Notes: a model not told the origin generated them from the sequence alone. DNA of 64,000 nt from Nostoc sp. NMS8 (GCF_017115045.1 NZ_JABXKK010000108.1:1-64000), one strand, 5' to 3'; numbered from the stretch's first letter, positions 1 to 8,615 are shown. Program-made: numbers and translations.

Positions 1-485
1 GAAACTGGTTTGCAAACTGCTGCTACTGTACCTCATAAACCTGCAATCTGCTGTATAACTAACATACAACTTTTAGAACGCCTGAATCAATCTACAGAAC
101 CCCTAAAACAGTCGCTCTATCCAGATGAGTTTAATAAAAAACAACTTCAAGAACACCTAAATCAATTTACAGAACCTACAGAACAGTCTCTTTATCCAGA
201 TGACTTTAAAGCGCTAATTGAAGAAAAAACTAAGGCATTTTGCGGACGAGTATTTGTATTTAAGGAGTTTGATGATTTCCTCAAAAAGTATCCTAAAGGT
301 TATTTTACCGTGATTGGGGATGCGGGGATGGGGAAAAGTGCGATCGCGGCCCAATCCGTATCAAAATAGTTCTGGAAAATTGGCGTGAGTTTTTAACACT
401 CCAGGAAATCGATGGAGAAATCCACTACAGTTTTTATCATTCCAGCTTTCGAGATTTCTTAAGCAAGCAAGTAAATTTTGGTTAG
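1..485 (+). pseudogene. NACHT-type P-loop ATPase remnant (internally deleted, open at the left edge)
   Basis: The frame is open at the left edge and runs to a stop at 367-369. It ends in a Walker A loop, GDAGMGKSAIAA, preceded by the lead-in ..GRVFVFKEFDDFLKKYPKGYF. This is typical of cyanobacterial NACHT/AAA ATPases fused to sensor repeats. From about 345 another frame encodes ..ENWREFLTLQEIDGE.. and YHSSFRDFLSKQ and stops at 483-485. That segment is normally found several hundred residues after the P-loop. The body of the ATPase is therefore deleted, and the join falls at the HIP1 site near 340-350. The two near-repeats containing SLYPDEF/SLYPDDF look like a duplicated linker. It is not functional as it stands. 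The P-loop is seen directly; the family assignment is inference. Confidence 0.7.
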
Positions 486-554
486 CGATAGTTAGGCTGG
501 TGAAAGCCAGTTGTTACCCTGGATATACTTCTTGTACACACTTTTTTATAAGAA

Positions 555-790
555 GAATTCAGAACTCAGGAGTCAGAATGGGCTAAACCTTAGCTATCCG
601 CTAACAGTATGAATTCTGTACGAGTGGGTGATAGCGCCGGCGGCAAACGAGTCCGCGATAGCGAGTATTTTCGAGTCGCGTCTGAATATTGGTTAAAAGC
701 GAGTGGAATGGTGGGCGAAAAAAATTAAAATATTCTCGCCTTAAAACTCTATCCCTTTATGGGTAGAGTATTCTGAATTCTGACTCCTGT
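555..790. repeat. Dispersed inverted-repeat element (GAATTC..AGGAGTCAGAAT family)
   Basis: The left end reads GAATTCAGAACTCAGGAGTC and the right end is its near reverse complement (ATTCTGAATTCTGACTCCTG). Related copies lie at 34149-34256 and 55603-55760, with a fragment near 42315-42336. The copy at 55603 shares the internal words GTTAGCGGATAGCTAAGG in the opposite orientation. It has no coding capacity, so it looks like a non-autonomous palindromic element. The gap 486-829 holds nothing else I recognise. Confidence 0.65.
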
Positions 791-829
791 TTTATCAAGT
801 CCGGCTAATTAGTTTTAATTCTCAAATCT

Positions 830-1915
830 ATGCAGCAAGCCCACAAGCCCTTCTCCTCTGCTCCTCTGCACCCCTGCTGCCTTAATGATAAGTCTTTAAC
901 CGGACATGATATTCCCCGATCGCTCCATCCATCTCTACCCCTTACCGCTCTTGCGCCCATGCAGGATGTGACAAACCTCTGGTTTATGAAGGTTATTGCC
1001 CACTACGGCAGCCCTGACTACTTTTTCACTGAATATTTCCGTGTCAATGATACTTCACGGCTCAATCGTCATATTTTGGCATCAATCACTGAAAACGACA
1101 CAGGTCACCCCGTTTTTGCTCAAATGATTGGCGAAAGCATTCCAGACTTAGTAAGAACAGCAAAGGAACTCTGTAGCTATAATATCGCTGGAGTTGACTT
1201 GAACCTGGGCTGTCCCGCACCGAGAATCTATCGCAAAAATGTTGGGGGTGGATTGCTGCTCTTACCAGAAAAAGTGGATCGGATTTTAGGAGAACTGCGC
1301 CAAGCAGTGAACGATCGCCCTTTAACCGTTAAGATGCGCGTCGGCTTTGAAAATACAGATAACTTTTATGAAATTCTAGATATGATTAATCGCCACAGCA
1401 TCGATTTGCTGAGTTTGCATGGTCGCACAGTCAAAGATATGTACCACGGAGCAGTGAAATATGATTTGATTGGCGAAGCGGTAAGACGAGTCCATTGCCC
1501 AGTGCTGGCCAATGGCAACATTCACTCTGCAAAAACTGCTCTTGAGGTGCTTTCTCAAACAGGCGCGGCGGGTGTGATGGTAGGACGCTGGGCAATCGGG
1601 AATCCTTGGCTTTTTAATCAGATTCGGCAGGCTTTGCGAGGAGAGGCGATCGCACCTGTTCCTTTAGTGGAGGTACGCAACTATATTGAGCGGCTATGGC
1701 AAACCCCCACAGCAGCAACTATGCCAGAGCGCGCGCGCGTCGGCTATCTCAAAATGTTCCTCAACTACATTGCCCTGAGTATTGACGCTGAAGGTCATTT
1801 CCTGCGGCTGATGCGACAGACTCAAACCGAGGCAGAACTGTTTAACCTCTGCGATCGCATTCTCCTTACTGATTTGACAAAAACTTTAGCCCTAGCACCC
1901 TCCTTGAGCGTATAA
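830..1915 (+). CDS. tRNA-dihydrouridine synthase family protein
   Basis: This is an FMN enzyme that reduces uridine to dihydrouridine in tRNA D-loops in the cytoplasm. The TIM-barrel core starts near residue 38 with LTALAPMQDVTN. The catalytic cysteine motif LNLGCPAP is at about 124-131 (Cys128). KMRVGF (Lys168) and the phosphate-site LHGRT (His197) follow, then ANGNI and the GVMVGRWAIGNPWLF flavin-binding segment near 248-263. Its length (361 aa) suits the family, but the first 35 residues are poorly conserved-looking and no clear Shine-Dalgarno precedes the ATG, so the start is uncertain. It stands alone, with no co-directional partner nearby. The subfamily (DusA, B or C) cannot be settled by eye. 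Confidence 0.9.
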   Translation: MQQAHKPFSSAPLHPCCLNDKSLTGHDIPRSLHPSLPLTALAPMQDVTNLWFMKVIAHYGSPDYFFTEYFRVNDTSRLNRHILASITENDTGHPVFAQMIGESIPDLVRTAKELCSYNIAGVDLNLGCPAPRIYRKNVGGGLLLLPEKVDRILGELRQAVNDRPLTVKMRVGFENTDNFYEILDMINRHSIDLLSLHGRTVKDMYHGAVKYDLIGEAVRRVHCPVLANGNIHSAKTALEVLSQTGAAGVMVGRWAIGNPWLFNQIRQALRGEAIAPVPLVEVRNYIERLWQTPTAATMPERARVGYLKMFLNYIALSIDAEGHFLRLMRQTQTEAELFNLCDRILLTDLTKTLALAPSLSV

Positions 1916-2016
1916 CTGCCATGCACGAAAATTCGTGAGAGAGTTGACCTGGGGAACATCCTAGAGTCAAGATAAAAGGGTTAGATATCTTGTCAAAGTA
2001 CTAAGCACATCTAATA

Positions 2017-2080
2017 GATATCGCCTAATTTTCTTTCGTTTCCCTGTTTTAGGGTAAAGACGAAAGCTAGGGGCGATACT
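2017..2080. other. Long interrupted hairpin upstream of ftrV
   Basis: CTTTCGT..CCCT pairs with AGGG..ACGAAAG around a TTTT loop, and outer arms ATCGCC and GGCGAT extend the stem. No T-run follows on either side, so it is not a standard intrinsic terminator. It may be a structured leader or small RNA of the downstream gene. Nothing else is recognised in 1916-2240. Confidence 0.4.
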
Positions 2081-2273
2081 TATTAACGTGGCAAAAAACT
2101 TAAAAAAGTACGCACGGATTGCTAAAACGTGCCTGGACGCAGAGGGTTAAATGCGCTATTGCACCCCGATGAAGCGTCAAGAAATAGCTGATTAAATCAA
2201 ATTCTAAGCGATTTAATCATATATTTTGTAGCAGATACTTGTGGAAAAGAAAATGCTAGGTGTAAATGTTGTT

Positions 2274-2495
2274 ATGGAAGTTGGCGATCGCGTCCGCGTT
2301 AAAGATTCGGTAGTAGTGTATCATCATCCTGAACATCGGAATCAGGCTTTTGACATCCAAGGCATAGAAGGTGATGTAATCGGTATTGCCACCCAATGGC
2401 AAGGCAGACCCGTAAGCGCTAATCTGCCTGTTGTAGTCCAGTTTAGTAAAAAATTCAAAGCCCATTTACGTGAAAATGAGTTAGAAGTCATCTAA
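2274..2495 (+). CDS. ftrV: Ferredoxin-thioredoxin reductase, variable (alpha) chain
   Basis: This is the small SH3-like subunit of the heterodimer that passes electrons from photosystem-reduced ferredoxin to thioredoxin. Its partner is the FeS catalytic chain, which is not in this window. The sequence has the family signature VGDRVRV, VVVYHHPEH, QAFDI.GIEGDV, TQWQGRPVSANLPV and KFKAHLRENELEVI, and fills about 73-84 residues. In-frame starts exist at 2241 (GTG), 2253 (ATG) and 2274 (ATG). I chose 2274 because the protein then begins MEVGDRVRV as in known FtrV. A weak GGAAAAG before 2253 makes that start possible. It is a single gene following a structured leader. Confidence 0.9.
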   Translation: MEVGDRVRVKDSVVVYHHPEHRNQAFDIQGIEGDVIGIATQWQGRPVSANLPVVVQFSKKFKAHLRENELEVI

Positions 2496-2500
2496 ATCAC

Positions 2501-2722
2501 TTATCGGCGGCGAAACCACTGAAAAATATTCAGTTCGCCGCGCATTCTTTTAAGTTCTTGGCGGTTTTGTTCTGCTGTTGTATAATACCAATCACAATGA
2601 CGTTGAAACTCCGACCGCGATCGAACTTCGTGGTAAAACTGGTGAGTTGTTTGGTAAGAGGCAAAAGCTTCCTCAACTTGGGGTTGAGGGGATGGCATAA
2701 TATAAGGTAAATTTTTAGACAT
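2501..2722 (-). CDS. Conserved hypothetical protein, 73 aa
   Basis: This is a short, charged protein. It begins MSKNLPYIMPSPQPQVEEAF, has a central helical region rich in Glu, Gln and Arg (EVRSRSEFQRHCDWYY) and a basic tail FQWFRRR. There is no signal peptide or membrane segment. It converges on ftrV with only 5 bp between stops. It resembles small cyanobacteria-restricted proteins of unknown function, and I do not recognise a domain. Codon use looks like its neighbours. It is probably real because the frame is long for such an aromatic-rich composition. Confidence 0.6.
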   Translation of the reverse strand: MSKNLPYIMPSPQPQVEEAFASYQTTHQFYHEVRSRSEFQRHCDWYYTTAEQNRQELKRMRGELNIFQWFRRR

Positions 2723-2740
2723 AAAAATAAGATTTGGTAG

Positions 2741-2760
2741 AGACGCGATTAATCGCGTCT
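2741..2760. repeat. Palindrome AGACGCGATTAATCGCGTCT, dispersed repeat core
   Basis: This is a perfect 20-bp palindrome. Related cores (GAGACGCGATAAATCGCGTCTC type) occur at 27577-27600, 52389-52427 and 55500-55524. It lies just upstream of the 2722 gene start. A run of heptads (AACTCAT/AACTCAC) follows at about 2808-2838. Confidence 0.6.
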
Positions 2761-2857
2761 GTAAGGAATAGAGAGTTTTGAATTCACGTAATTACCGTAC
2801 TTTGTAATTAATAACTCATAACTCACAACTCATAACTTTCTAGAAACTCTAACTTAA

Positions 2858-3649
2858 TTAAAGCCAACCGCGTAAGCGATAGACAAAAGAACCAATATAC
2901 TCTTTTAAAGCGATAGTAAATTGGTGTAAGTTGTCGGTATCAGGTAATAAATTCAGTATAGCGGCTTTGGGAGTGCTGCCGAGTTCTTGCAACTCACCCT
3001 CACTCACCAGAAAGTCAGTCGGTGCAGGAATAACATTGATTCCTTGACGCCGGAAAATCTGAAGCGATCGCGGTATATGCATTGCCGAAGTTACTAATAA
3101 TACCTGACGAATGCCACGAGACTCCAAAATTTTTCGGACATTGACAGCATTTTGATAAGTATTGAGAGAGTCAGGTTCTTGAACAATTGCCTCAGATGGA
3201 ATACCAATAGATGTGAGGATTGTTGCCATATCTGCCGACTCTGACGAACCACTGCCACGCCAATCAATGCGACCGCCGCTGAGAATGATAATAGGCGCTT
3301 TTTTCTGACGATAGAGTTGTGCAGCGTAGATAACGCGATCGCCTGCTTCACTCAAATCGACGGTAGGTCTTGGGGGAAAAGCTGATTTAGTTGCACCACC
3401 CAAGACCACAATCGCTTCTGCATTAGGTATTTGAGCGAGTGGAAGATTTTGCCATTCTAGCGATCGCACTAACAATTTAGCAATCCAGGCATTGCTACAA
3501 AATAGCAATAAAATTAGAGCAAAAGCAATTGCGATCGCCGCAGTCCGCGGTCGTCTCCACAACGTTACTAATGCTACCACCAAGCTTACACACGCTAATC
3601 CTAGTGGATAAAAAAATAGTGGCAGTAATTTGGATAGATATAAAAACAT
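2858..3649 (-). CDS. YdcF/ElyC family (DUF218) membrane-anchored protein
   Basis: Two N-terminal hydrophobic segments lie at about residues 5-28 and 35-57. A DUF218 domain follows, with EAIVVLGGA at about 79-87, the glycine motif IILSGGRI near 121-128, SEAIVQEPDSLNTYQNA around 151-167 and VTSAMHIPRS near 187-196. This architecture is that of ElyC/SanA/YdcF proteins, which act in the bacterial envelope and are linked to peptidoglycan precursor lipid recycling. The biochemical reaction is not settled for the family. Its length (263 aa) is normal. It is followed, on the same strand, by a 73-aa unknown gene after a 135-bp gap of heptad repeats. Catalytic function is not claimed. Confidence 0.8.
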   Translation of the reverse strand: MFLYLSKLLPLFFYPLGLACVSLVVALVTLWRRPRTAAIAIAFALILLLFCSNAWIAKLLVRSLEWQNLPLAQIPNAEAIVVLGGATKSAFPPRPTVDLSEAGDRVIYAAQLYRQKKAPIIILSGGRIDWRGSGSSESADMATILTSIGIPSEAIVQEPDSLNTYQNAVNVRKILESRGIRQVLLVTSAMHIPRSLQIFRRQGINVIPAPTDFLVSEGELQELGSTPKAAILNLLPDTDNLHQFTIALKEYIGSFVYRLRGWL

Positions 3650-3654
3650 ATTAT

Positions 3655-3775
3655 TTATTGGGGCATGGGGAATGGGGCATGGGGCATAGGAGAGGAGGGA
3701 ATGGGAAGCACAGGAAAAGTTGCAGTGAGTTTTTCCCCTCTACCTCTTTCAATGCCCAATGCCCTATTCCCAAAT
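3655..3775. repeat. GGGGCATGG-type low-complexity spacer
   Basis: This is an intergenic run of GGGGCATGGGGAATGGGGCAT words and their complements. The same words recur at about 13270-13300 and near 37050-37140. Such tracts are common between Nostoc genes; no coding signal is seen. Confidence 0.5.
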
Positions 3776-3777
3776 TA

Positions 3778-4284
3778 CTACCTTTCCCAAAACTTGAAAT
3801 TGAAACGACTTCCAGGGGCGCGACGGTAACGGCGGCCAGCCCTTCTTGTTTGACGTTTGTTGATCCTCTCATTCGTTGGTTCAACTTCGCCATTTTCTGG
3901 TTCTTCAACTTGCAACTGAGTTCTAGTTTCTTCTTTACTTCCCCACCAAGCAGTAATCCAGCCTCCAGCTAAAGCGCCTATTCCACCTAGTAAGATACTC
4001 ATAGGTGCTGGATAACCCAGATAAACAAAACCCAGCATGAAAAATAACCAGTATTTCAATCCTGTATCGACACCATCAGAGGAAGCGACTGCTGGAGCCT
4101 GGGGGCTATTATCAGTTACATTGGTGATCCAGCTTAAAATGAAACCGCCCATAATTCCTAAGAAGATACTCAGGGCTGGTGCGGAGCCGGTCATAATTAA
4201 TATAAATGTTAAAAATGCCCCAAATAACAGTTGAGAAAAGAAGCTAGGAGAAATACTGAAAAAGTCGTTCTTTTTGTCTGCCAT
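3778..4284 (-). CDS. Hypothetical membrane protein, 168 aa
   Basis: Two pairs of hydrophobic helices, separated by a short polar loop (NVTDNSPQAPAVASSDGVDTG), are visible at about residues 16-35, 38-54, 76-92 and 94-112. Each pair has the similar motif (A/P).SI.LG.(M/I)G....GWIT/SWIT, suggesting an internal duplication. The tail is very basic (RRAGRRYRRAPGSRFNFKFWER). No family is recognised. It lies on the same strand as, and 128 bp upstream of, the YdcF-like gene. The position of the basic tail suggests a cytoplasmic C-terminus, which is inference only. Confidence 0.65.
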   Translation of the reverse strand: MADKKNDFFSISPSFFSQLLFGAFLTFILIMTGSAPALSIFLGIMGGFILSWITNVTDNSPQAPAVASSDGVDTGLKYWLFFMLGFVYLGYPAPMSILLGGIGALAGGWITAWWGSKEETRTQLQVEEPENGEVEPTNERINKRQTRRAGRRYRRAPGSRFNFKFWER

Positions 4285-4389
4285 AGAATAAAAAACTAAC
4301 TAATTACTAATTATGAATTCGTAATTGAATCGAAAATTACGAATTACGTAGCTTGCTTCTCGCCTTTGGCGAGTATTACGAATTACGGA

Positions 4390-5919
4390 TTATTTTAATT
4401 GTGCCTGTTGTGTTTGAGTTGTATCCCAAATCTTTACATAAGGTTGTTCCTCTTCAGTAAAAGGTTCAGCTTGTTTGATTTGTGAGGCTAATAAATCGGC
4501 AGTGGCATCAGCAATATCACCAGTGCGATTATTCAAACGCTCTTTTAGAACTTCAAGGGGTGCTGTGCATTGAATAATCTGAATAGGAAGTTGATGCTTT
4601 GTAGCTTGTGCGATCGCTTCTTGCCGTAAATGTTGTCTATCATACTTGGCGTCCAAAATCACCGAAAAACCTTGTTTAGCCAAGATAATTCCCAATTCTA
4701 ACAGCCGTGTGTAAGTTTTCTCGGTCATCTCCGGCGTATACAAATCATCGCCACCCTTTTCCCACAAAGGAATTCCCCCTAAATGCTTCCGTACCGCATC
4801 CGAACGCAGGTGAATCGCTCCCTGTTGACGCGCTAAAGACCTTGCTGTGGTACTTTTACCAGAACCCGACAACCCCGACATCAAAATTAGTTGTCCCTGG
4901 TTTGGTTTAGTGTATTCCCAAGACTGTTTGTAATAATCAGCAGCAGTTTTTGTTGCTTCTTCCTTTACTGTCGTAGGTACGCTTGGATCATCTAACAAAA
5001 ATGATGTCACCTTAGCTCGGACGTAAGCCTGACGACTTAAATACAAAGGCAACACTTGTAAGCCTTCCCAGTCACCAGTTTGCTCTATATACGAATTCAA
5101 AAACGCATTACCCAAATCTTTGCGTTGGCGAGCTTCCAAATCCATCACCGTGAATGCCACATCGTACATCACATCGACAAAGCGGAACGGCTCATTAAAC
5201 TCAATGCAATCGAACAACAAGATTTTATCGTGCCACAAGGCAATATTTCTCAGGTGTAAATCCCCGTGACATTCACGAATATAGTCGTTGTGAATTCTGC
5301 TAGCAAATAATTCTGGACGTTCGGCAAAAAATTTATCTGTATATTGCTTTGTTTCTGTAAACTGCGTCTGCGTCTGGGGGCCGCCAATATACTTCTCACT
5401 TTGCTTATAATTCTCATCAAAGGCAGCCCGGACATTTGGCACTTCCCCAAAAGTACGAATATAATCATTCGTCTCTGCTTCAGCATGGTACTTAGCCACT
5501 ACCCGCCCCAACTCATCTAGGCGTGTCTCGTTTAACTTACCCTCTTCAAAAAGCGTACTTAATAGCGACTCTTGAGGAAACTGACGCATCTTCAGCGCAT
5601 ATTCTACAGCCTCGCTCGTTCCCTCTAACTGATATTGCTCCTCAACCAAAGTTATGGGCAAAACTTCTAAATACAGTTCACCAGCACCTCGCTGATTTAA
5701 CCGTAACTCTTCCTGACAAAAATGCTGCCGCTTATCTAAGGTGGAAAAGTCCAAAAAGCCAAAATTCACAGGTTTTTTCAGCTTATAAGCGTAATCCCCA
5801 GTTAACAGCAGATAAGAAGCGTGGGTTTGAATTAGTTGAATAGGTTCTGTTACCTTATGGGGATAAAATCTCGGCTGTAACATTTGCTGAATTAAAGCTG
5901 GAAGAGTCGCTTCTGTCAT
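4390..5919 (-). CDS. APH-like kinase fused to P-loop AAA/gluconate-kinase-like domain
   Basis: This is a two-domain protein of 509 aa. The N-terminal half is aminoglycoside-phosphotransferase-like: HGD at 218-220 within ECHGDLHLRNI, and the metal-binding segment LLFDCIEFNEPFRFVDVMYD near 235-253. The C-terminal half starts around residue 344 with a Walker A loop GLSGSGKST (349-357) followed by LRSDAVRKHLGG, as in small-molecule or nucleotide kinases. The same fusion is widespread in bacteria as an AAA family ATPase/APH protein whose substrate is unknown. No aminoglycoside resistance should be inferred. It is a single gene, and its stop lies next to AATTACG palindromes. Confidence 0.85.
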   Translation of the reverse strand: MTEATLPALIQQMLQPRFYPHKVTEPIQLIQTHASYLLLTGDYAYKLKKPVNFGFLDFSTLDKRQHFCQEELRLNQRGAGELYLEVLPITLVEEQYQLEGTSEAVEYALKMRQFPQESLLSTLFEEGKLNETRLDELGRVVAKYHAEAETNDYIRTFGEVPNVRAAFDENYKQSEKYIGGPQTQTQFTETKQYTDKFFAERPELFASRIHNDYIRECHGDLHLRNIALWHDKILLFDCIEFNEPFRFVDVMYDVAFTVMDLEARQRKDLGNAFLNSYIEQTGDWEGLQVLPLYLSRQAYVRAKVTSFLLDDPSVPTTVKEEATKTAADYYKQSWEYTKPNQGQLILMSGLSGSGKSTTARSLARQQGAIHLRSDAVRKHLGGIPLWEKGGDDLYTPEMTEKTYTRLLELGIILAKQGFSVILDAKYDRQHLRQEAIAQATKHQLPIQIIQCTAPLEVLKERLNNRTGDIADATADLLASQIKQAEPFTEEEQPYVKIWDTTQTQQAQLK

Positions 5920-5960
5920 CTCTGTTCTCTGCGCTCTCTGCGCCTCTGCGGTTCAAATAC

Positions 5961-5988
5961 AAAAAAACCAGGAGTTTCCCCCTGGTAT
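5961..5988 (-). terminator. Intrinsic terminator downstream of rplY
   Basis: Read on the minus strand, CCAGGGGG, a short AAACT loop and CCTGG are followed by seven Ts. It begins about 30 bp past the rplY stop. Confidence 0.8.
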
Positions 5989-6018
5989 CATCAAAAATTA
6001 TTACACAGTTTAACTAGC

Positions 6019-6624
6019 TTAAGAAGCTGCTTCAGTTTCAGTTTCTATGCCAGCATCTTCAGCGCTAATTTGTGGTGGCAAAACGCTGACAACAAGTCGC
6101 TCTGATTCAGCTAGAGGTGTAACACCTTCAGGAAAGGGTATATCACTAATACTCAAGCTGTCTCCAATTTGCAGGTTAGAGACATCGATTTCAATTACAT
6201 CTGGGATGTTTTCTGGCGCACAAGTCACTTGCAATTCAGTGACTACGGTGTCTAATACACCACCCTCTTGTTTAACACCAATAGCAGTTCCCACAAAACG
6301 CAGACGTACTTCTACGGTGGTGTCGCCGTGGCCGGCAACCGCGAAAAAGCTGAGGTGATAAGGCGTACCTTTGGCTGGATGGATCTGAAGTTCCCGCAGC
6401 AAGGTTTTGCCGCGCCAAGGTGCATCAGCAATATTCAACTCAATCAATGTGTTGTTAACGGAAGCTCTTTTGAGCAAACGTTCAACAGTTTTAGCTTCAA
6501 TGGTCAAAGAAATAGATTCTGTACCCTTATGACCATACAAATTGCCAGGTATCAATCCAGCACGACGCAAGGCTCTTGGCTTGCTGCCTTCTGGACGTTT
6601 TTGAGATTCGACTGTAATAGCCAT
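6019..6624 (-). CDS. rplY: 50S ribosomal protein L25/general stress protein Ctc
   Basis: This is a 5S rRNA-binding protein of the large subunit, in the long Ctc (TL5) form. The N-terminal L25 domain (residues 1-92) has the motif RRAGLIPGNLYG, KTLLRELQIHPAKGTPYHLSFF and a preceding LIELNI. The C-terminal beta domain (about 98-185) includes PENIPDVIEIDVSNLQIGDS. An acidic tail, ETETEAAS, ends the protein. Its length of 201 aa fits. The Shine-Dalgarno AAAGGA sits inside the upstream heptad repeat. It is downstream of purA on the same strand, 91 bp apart, and is terminated by the hairpin at 5961-5988. Confidence 0.95.
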   Translation of the reverse strand: MAITVESQKRPEGSKPRALRRAGLIPGNLYGHKGTESISLTIEAKTVERLLKRASVNNTLIELNIADAPWRGKTLLRELQIHPAKGTPYHLSFFAVAGHGDTTVEVRLRFVGTAIGVKQEGGVLDTVVTELQVTCAPENIPDVIEIDVSNLQIGDSLSISDIPFPEGVTPLAESERLVVSVLPPQISAEDAGIETETEAAS

Positions 6625-6628
6625 AGAA

Positions 6629-6714
6629 GTTGTCCTTTGTCAGTTGTCAGTTGTCCTTTGTCCTTTGTCATTAGTCATTTGCTAATGACCAATGACAAAT
6701 GACTAATGACTAAA
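6629..6714. repeat. Heptad STRR with palindrome between purA and rplY
   Basis: Tandem 7-mers TTGTCCT/TTGTCAG/TTGTCAT run into an inverted repeat (GTCATTAGTCATTTG pairing with CAAATGACTAATGAC). This is the heptanucleotide STRR type known in Nostocales. On the minus strand the 7-mer AAAGGAC places a ribosome-binding site in front of rplY. Confidence 0.75.
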
Positions 6715-6715
6715 T

Positions 6716-8059
6716 TTACGCACTAAGTAGGGTAGCAGGTGTCCCGTCGGGGTGCAATAAAGCGCGTTTGGGCCCGTGGATGGGGTCTTCTACGATTATG
6801 GTTTGATCGCGGCTGGCTCCTAGTGAGACGATCGCGATCGGAACTTCCATCAATTCGGCTAAGAATTTGAGATAGTCCAATGCCCGTTTTGGCAAGTCTT
6901 CTAGGGTGCGGCAGTCAGTTGTTGACACTTGCCATCCTGGTAAGGTTTTGTAGATGGGGCGACATCTCGCAAATTGACGGGAACTGGTGGGGAAGTGTTC
7001 GCTGCGTTGTCCATCTATGTCATAAGCGACACAAACTTGGATTTCCTCTAATTCATCGAGAACATCTAGTTTGGTCAGCGCCATACAATCCATGCCGTTA
7101 ATCCGCACGGCATAGCGACCAATGACAGCATCAAACCAGCCACAGCGCCGTTTGCGCCCGGTGGTTGTGCCAAATTCGGCACCGCGATCGCACAGTAACT
7201 CTCCCAACTCTCCATGTAACTCAGTGGGAAATGGCCCCTCTCCGACACGGGTTGTATAGGCTTTTGACACCCCAATTACCCGATCGATCATTGTCGGCCC
7301 TACCCCTGTACCAACACAAGCCCCACCTGCTACCGGGTTAGAGGAGGTTACATAAGGATAAGTTCCATGATCTAGATCGAGGAGCGTACCTTGTGCGCCT
7401 TCAAACAAAATATTGCGCCGTCGCTGAATCGCATCGTATATTTTCAACGATGTATCAATAACATAAGGGCGCAAGCGTTCTGCATAACCCAAATACTGCT
7501 CAATCACCTCTTGTGGATCTAGAGGCGGCAAGTTGTAAAGCTTTTCTAAAATGACGTTTTTATAATTAATCGTCCACTCTAACTGCTCGCGTAGCTCGTC
7601 CGGGTTCATCAAGTCTAAAACCCGAATGCCTGTACGCTCAGATTTGTCAGCATAAGTCGGCCCAATGCCCCGACCTGTTGTGCCGATCTTATGGCTTCCC
7701 CTTCGTTCTTCCGATGCCTGGTCAATCAACCGATGATAAGGCATGGTTACGTGGGCTGTCTCAGATATCAGCAGGTGGTCAGTGGAAATATTTAAATCTT
7801 TTAGTTGGTCGATTTCTGCGATCAAAATCTGTGGATCGATCACTGTTCCACAGCCGATAATGCAATCGGTATTTGGATACAAAATACCAGAGGGAATCAA
7901 GTGCAGTTTAAAGGTCTGACCTTTGACTACAATCGTGTGTCCAGCGTTGACACCCCCTTGGTAACGCACCACAACATCTGCGGAACGACTGAGTAAGTCA
8001 GTTATTTTACCTTTTCCTTCATCGCCCCATTGGGCACCTATGACAATGACGTTAGCCAA
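6716..8059 (-). CDS. purA: Adenylosuccinate synthetase
   Basis: This enzyme catalyses IMP + aspartate + GTP to adenylosuccinate in AMP synthesis. The start is certain: MANVIVIGAQWGDEGKGKI contains the GTP-binding GDEGKGK loop with the catalytic Asp13. His41 lies in the NAGHT segment (39-43). GTTGRGIGPTYADKSER, the C-terminal TTGRKRRCGWFD IMP loop and RSEHFPTSSRQF follow. Its length of 447 aa matches bacterial enzymes. It is the first gene of a likely unit with rplY, although the repeat hairpin between them may limit read-through. The upstream region 8060-8264 is AT-rich and holds its promoter. Confidence 0.97.
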   Translation of the reverse strand: MANVIVIGAQWGDEGKGKITDLLSRSADVVVRYQGGVNAGHTIVVKGQTFKLHLIPSGILYPNTDCIIGCGTVIDPQILIAEIDQLKDLNISTDHLLISETAHVTMPYHRLIDQASEERRGSHKIGTTGRGIGPTYADKSERTGIRVLDLMNPDELREQLEWTINYKNVILEKLYNLPPLDPQEVIEQYLGYAERLRPYVIDTSLKIYDAIQRRRNILFEGAQGTLLDLDHGTYPYVTSSNPVAGGACVGTGVGPTMIDRVIGVSKAYTTRVGEGPFPTELHGELGELLCDRGAEFGTTTGRKRRCGWFDAVIGRYAVRINGMDCMALTKLDVLDELEEIQVCVAYDIDGQRSEHFPTSSRQFARCRPIYKTLPGWQVSTTDCRTLEDLPKRALDYLKFLAELMEVPIAIVSLGASRDQTIIVEDPIHGPKRALLHPDGTPATLLSA

Positions 8060-8264
8060 GAGCTTATATTAAGAAGTAAAGTTTCCACAAACTATTATTA
8101 TTGACACATTGTGTGAATCATGTCAATCATAAAATTTCTCTAATTTATCGGATTTTTTGAATTTCACTTTTGAATTGGAAGTGCGCTGACAGTATTTTTC
8201 ATGTATTTGAACTACATCTGTCGTCAGGGCACAGCATGTCTATTTAACTGAAAATAGCTGTAAA

Positions 8265-8598
8265 TTAACGTGAGTTCGACGAATCAGATAGTGTCCATCT
8301 AATTAGCCGTAAAAAAGACCTCTCCCTGGTTTTACTATGCAAAACCGTCCCTCTCCGAGTCGGAGCTACGGTGTACACACATCTTTCTAGAAAACCAAAA
8401 TCGTTCTAGATCCCCCTAAATCTCCCTTAAGAAGGGGGACTTTGAGAGCTTTTTGCCCCCCTTAAAAAGGGGGGTTGGGGGGATCAAAAGCCTGTAACAC
8501 AGCTATAGAAAACTTGTGTGTACACCGTAGCCGACTCGGAGAGGGACAGACTTGAACTTTAGTTCAAGGCAGGGAGAGGTTTATCGAACTCACGTTAA
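8265..8598. mobile_element. Nested-palindrome MITE-like element, 334 bp
   Basis: Terminal arms TTAACGTGAGTTCGA (8265-8279) and TCGAACTCACGTTAA (8584-8598) are perfect inverses. Inside them are second arms ending CTACGGTGTACACAC (about 8348-8380) and GTGTGTACACCGTAG (8515-8546), and an inner GATCCCCC../..GGGGGGATC pair. There is no ORF. The word GTACACCGTAG recurs at 20705-20715 and, as TACACCGTAG, at 24659-24668. I see no clear target duplication. It occupies most of the 8060-8615 gap. Confidence 0.75.
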
Positions 8599-8615
8599 AT
8601 TATAAGTGCAAGCTG

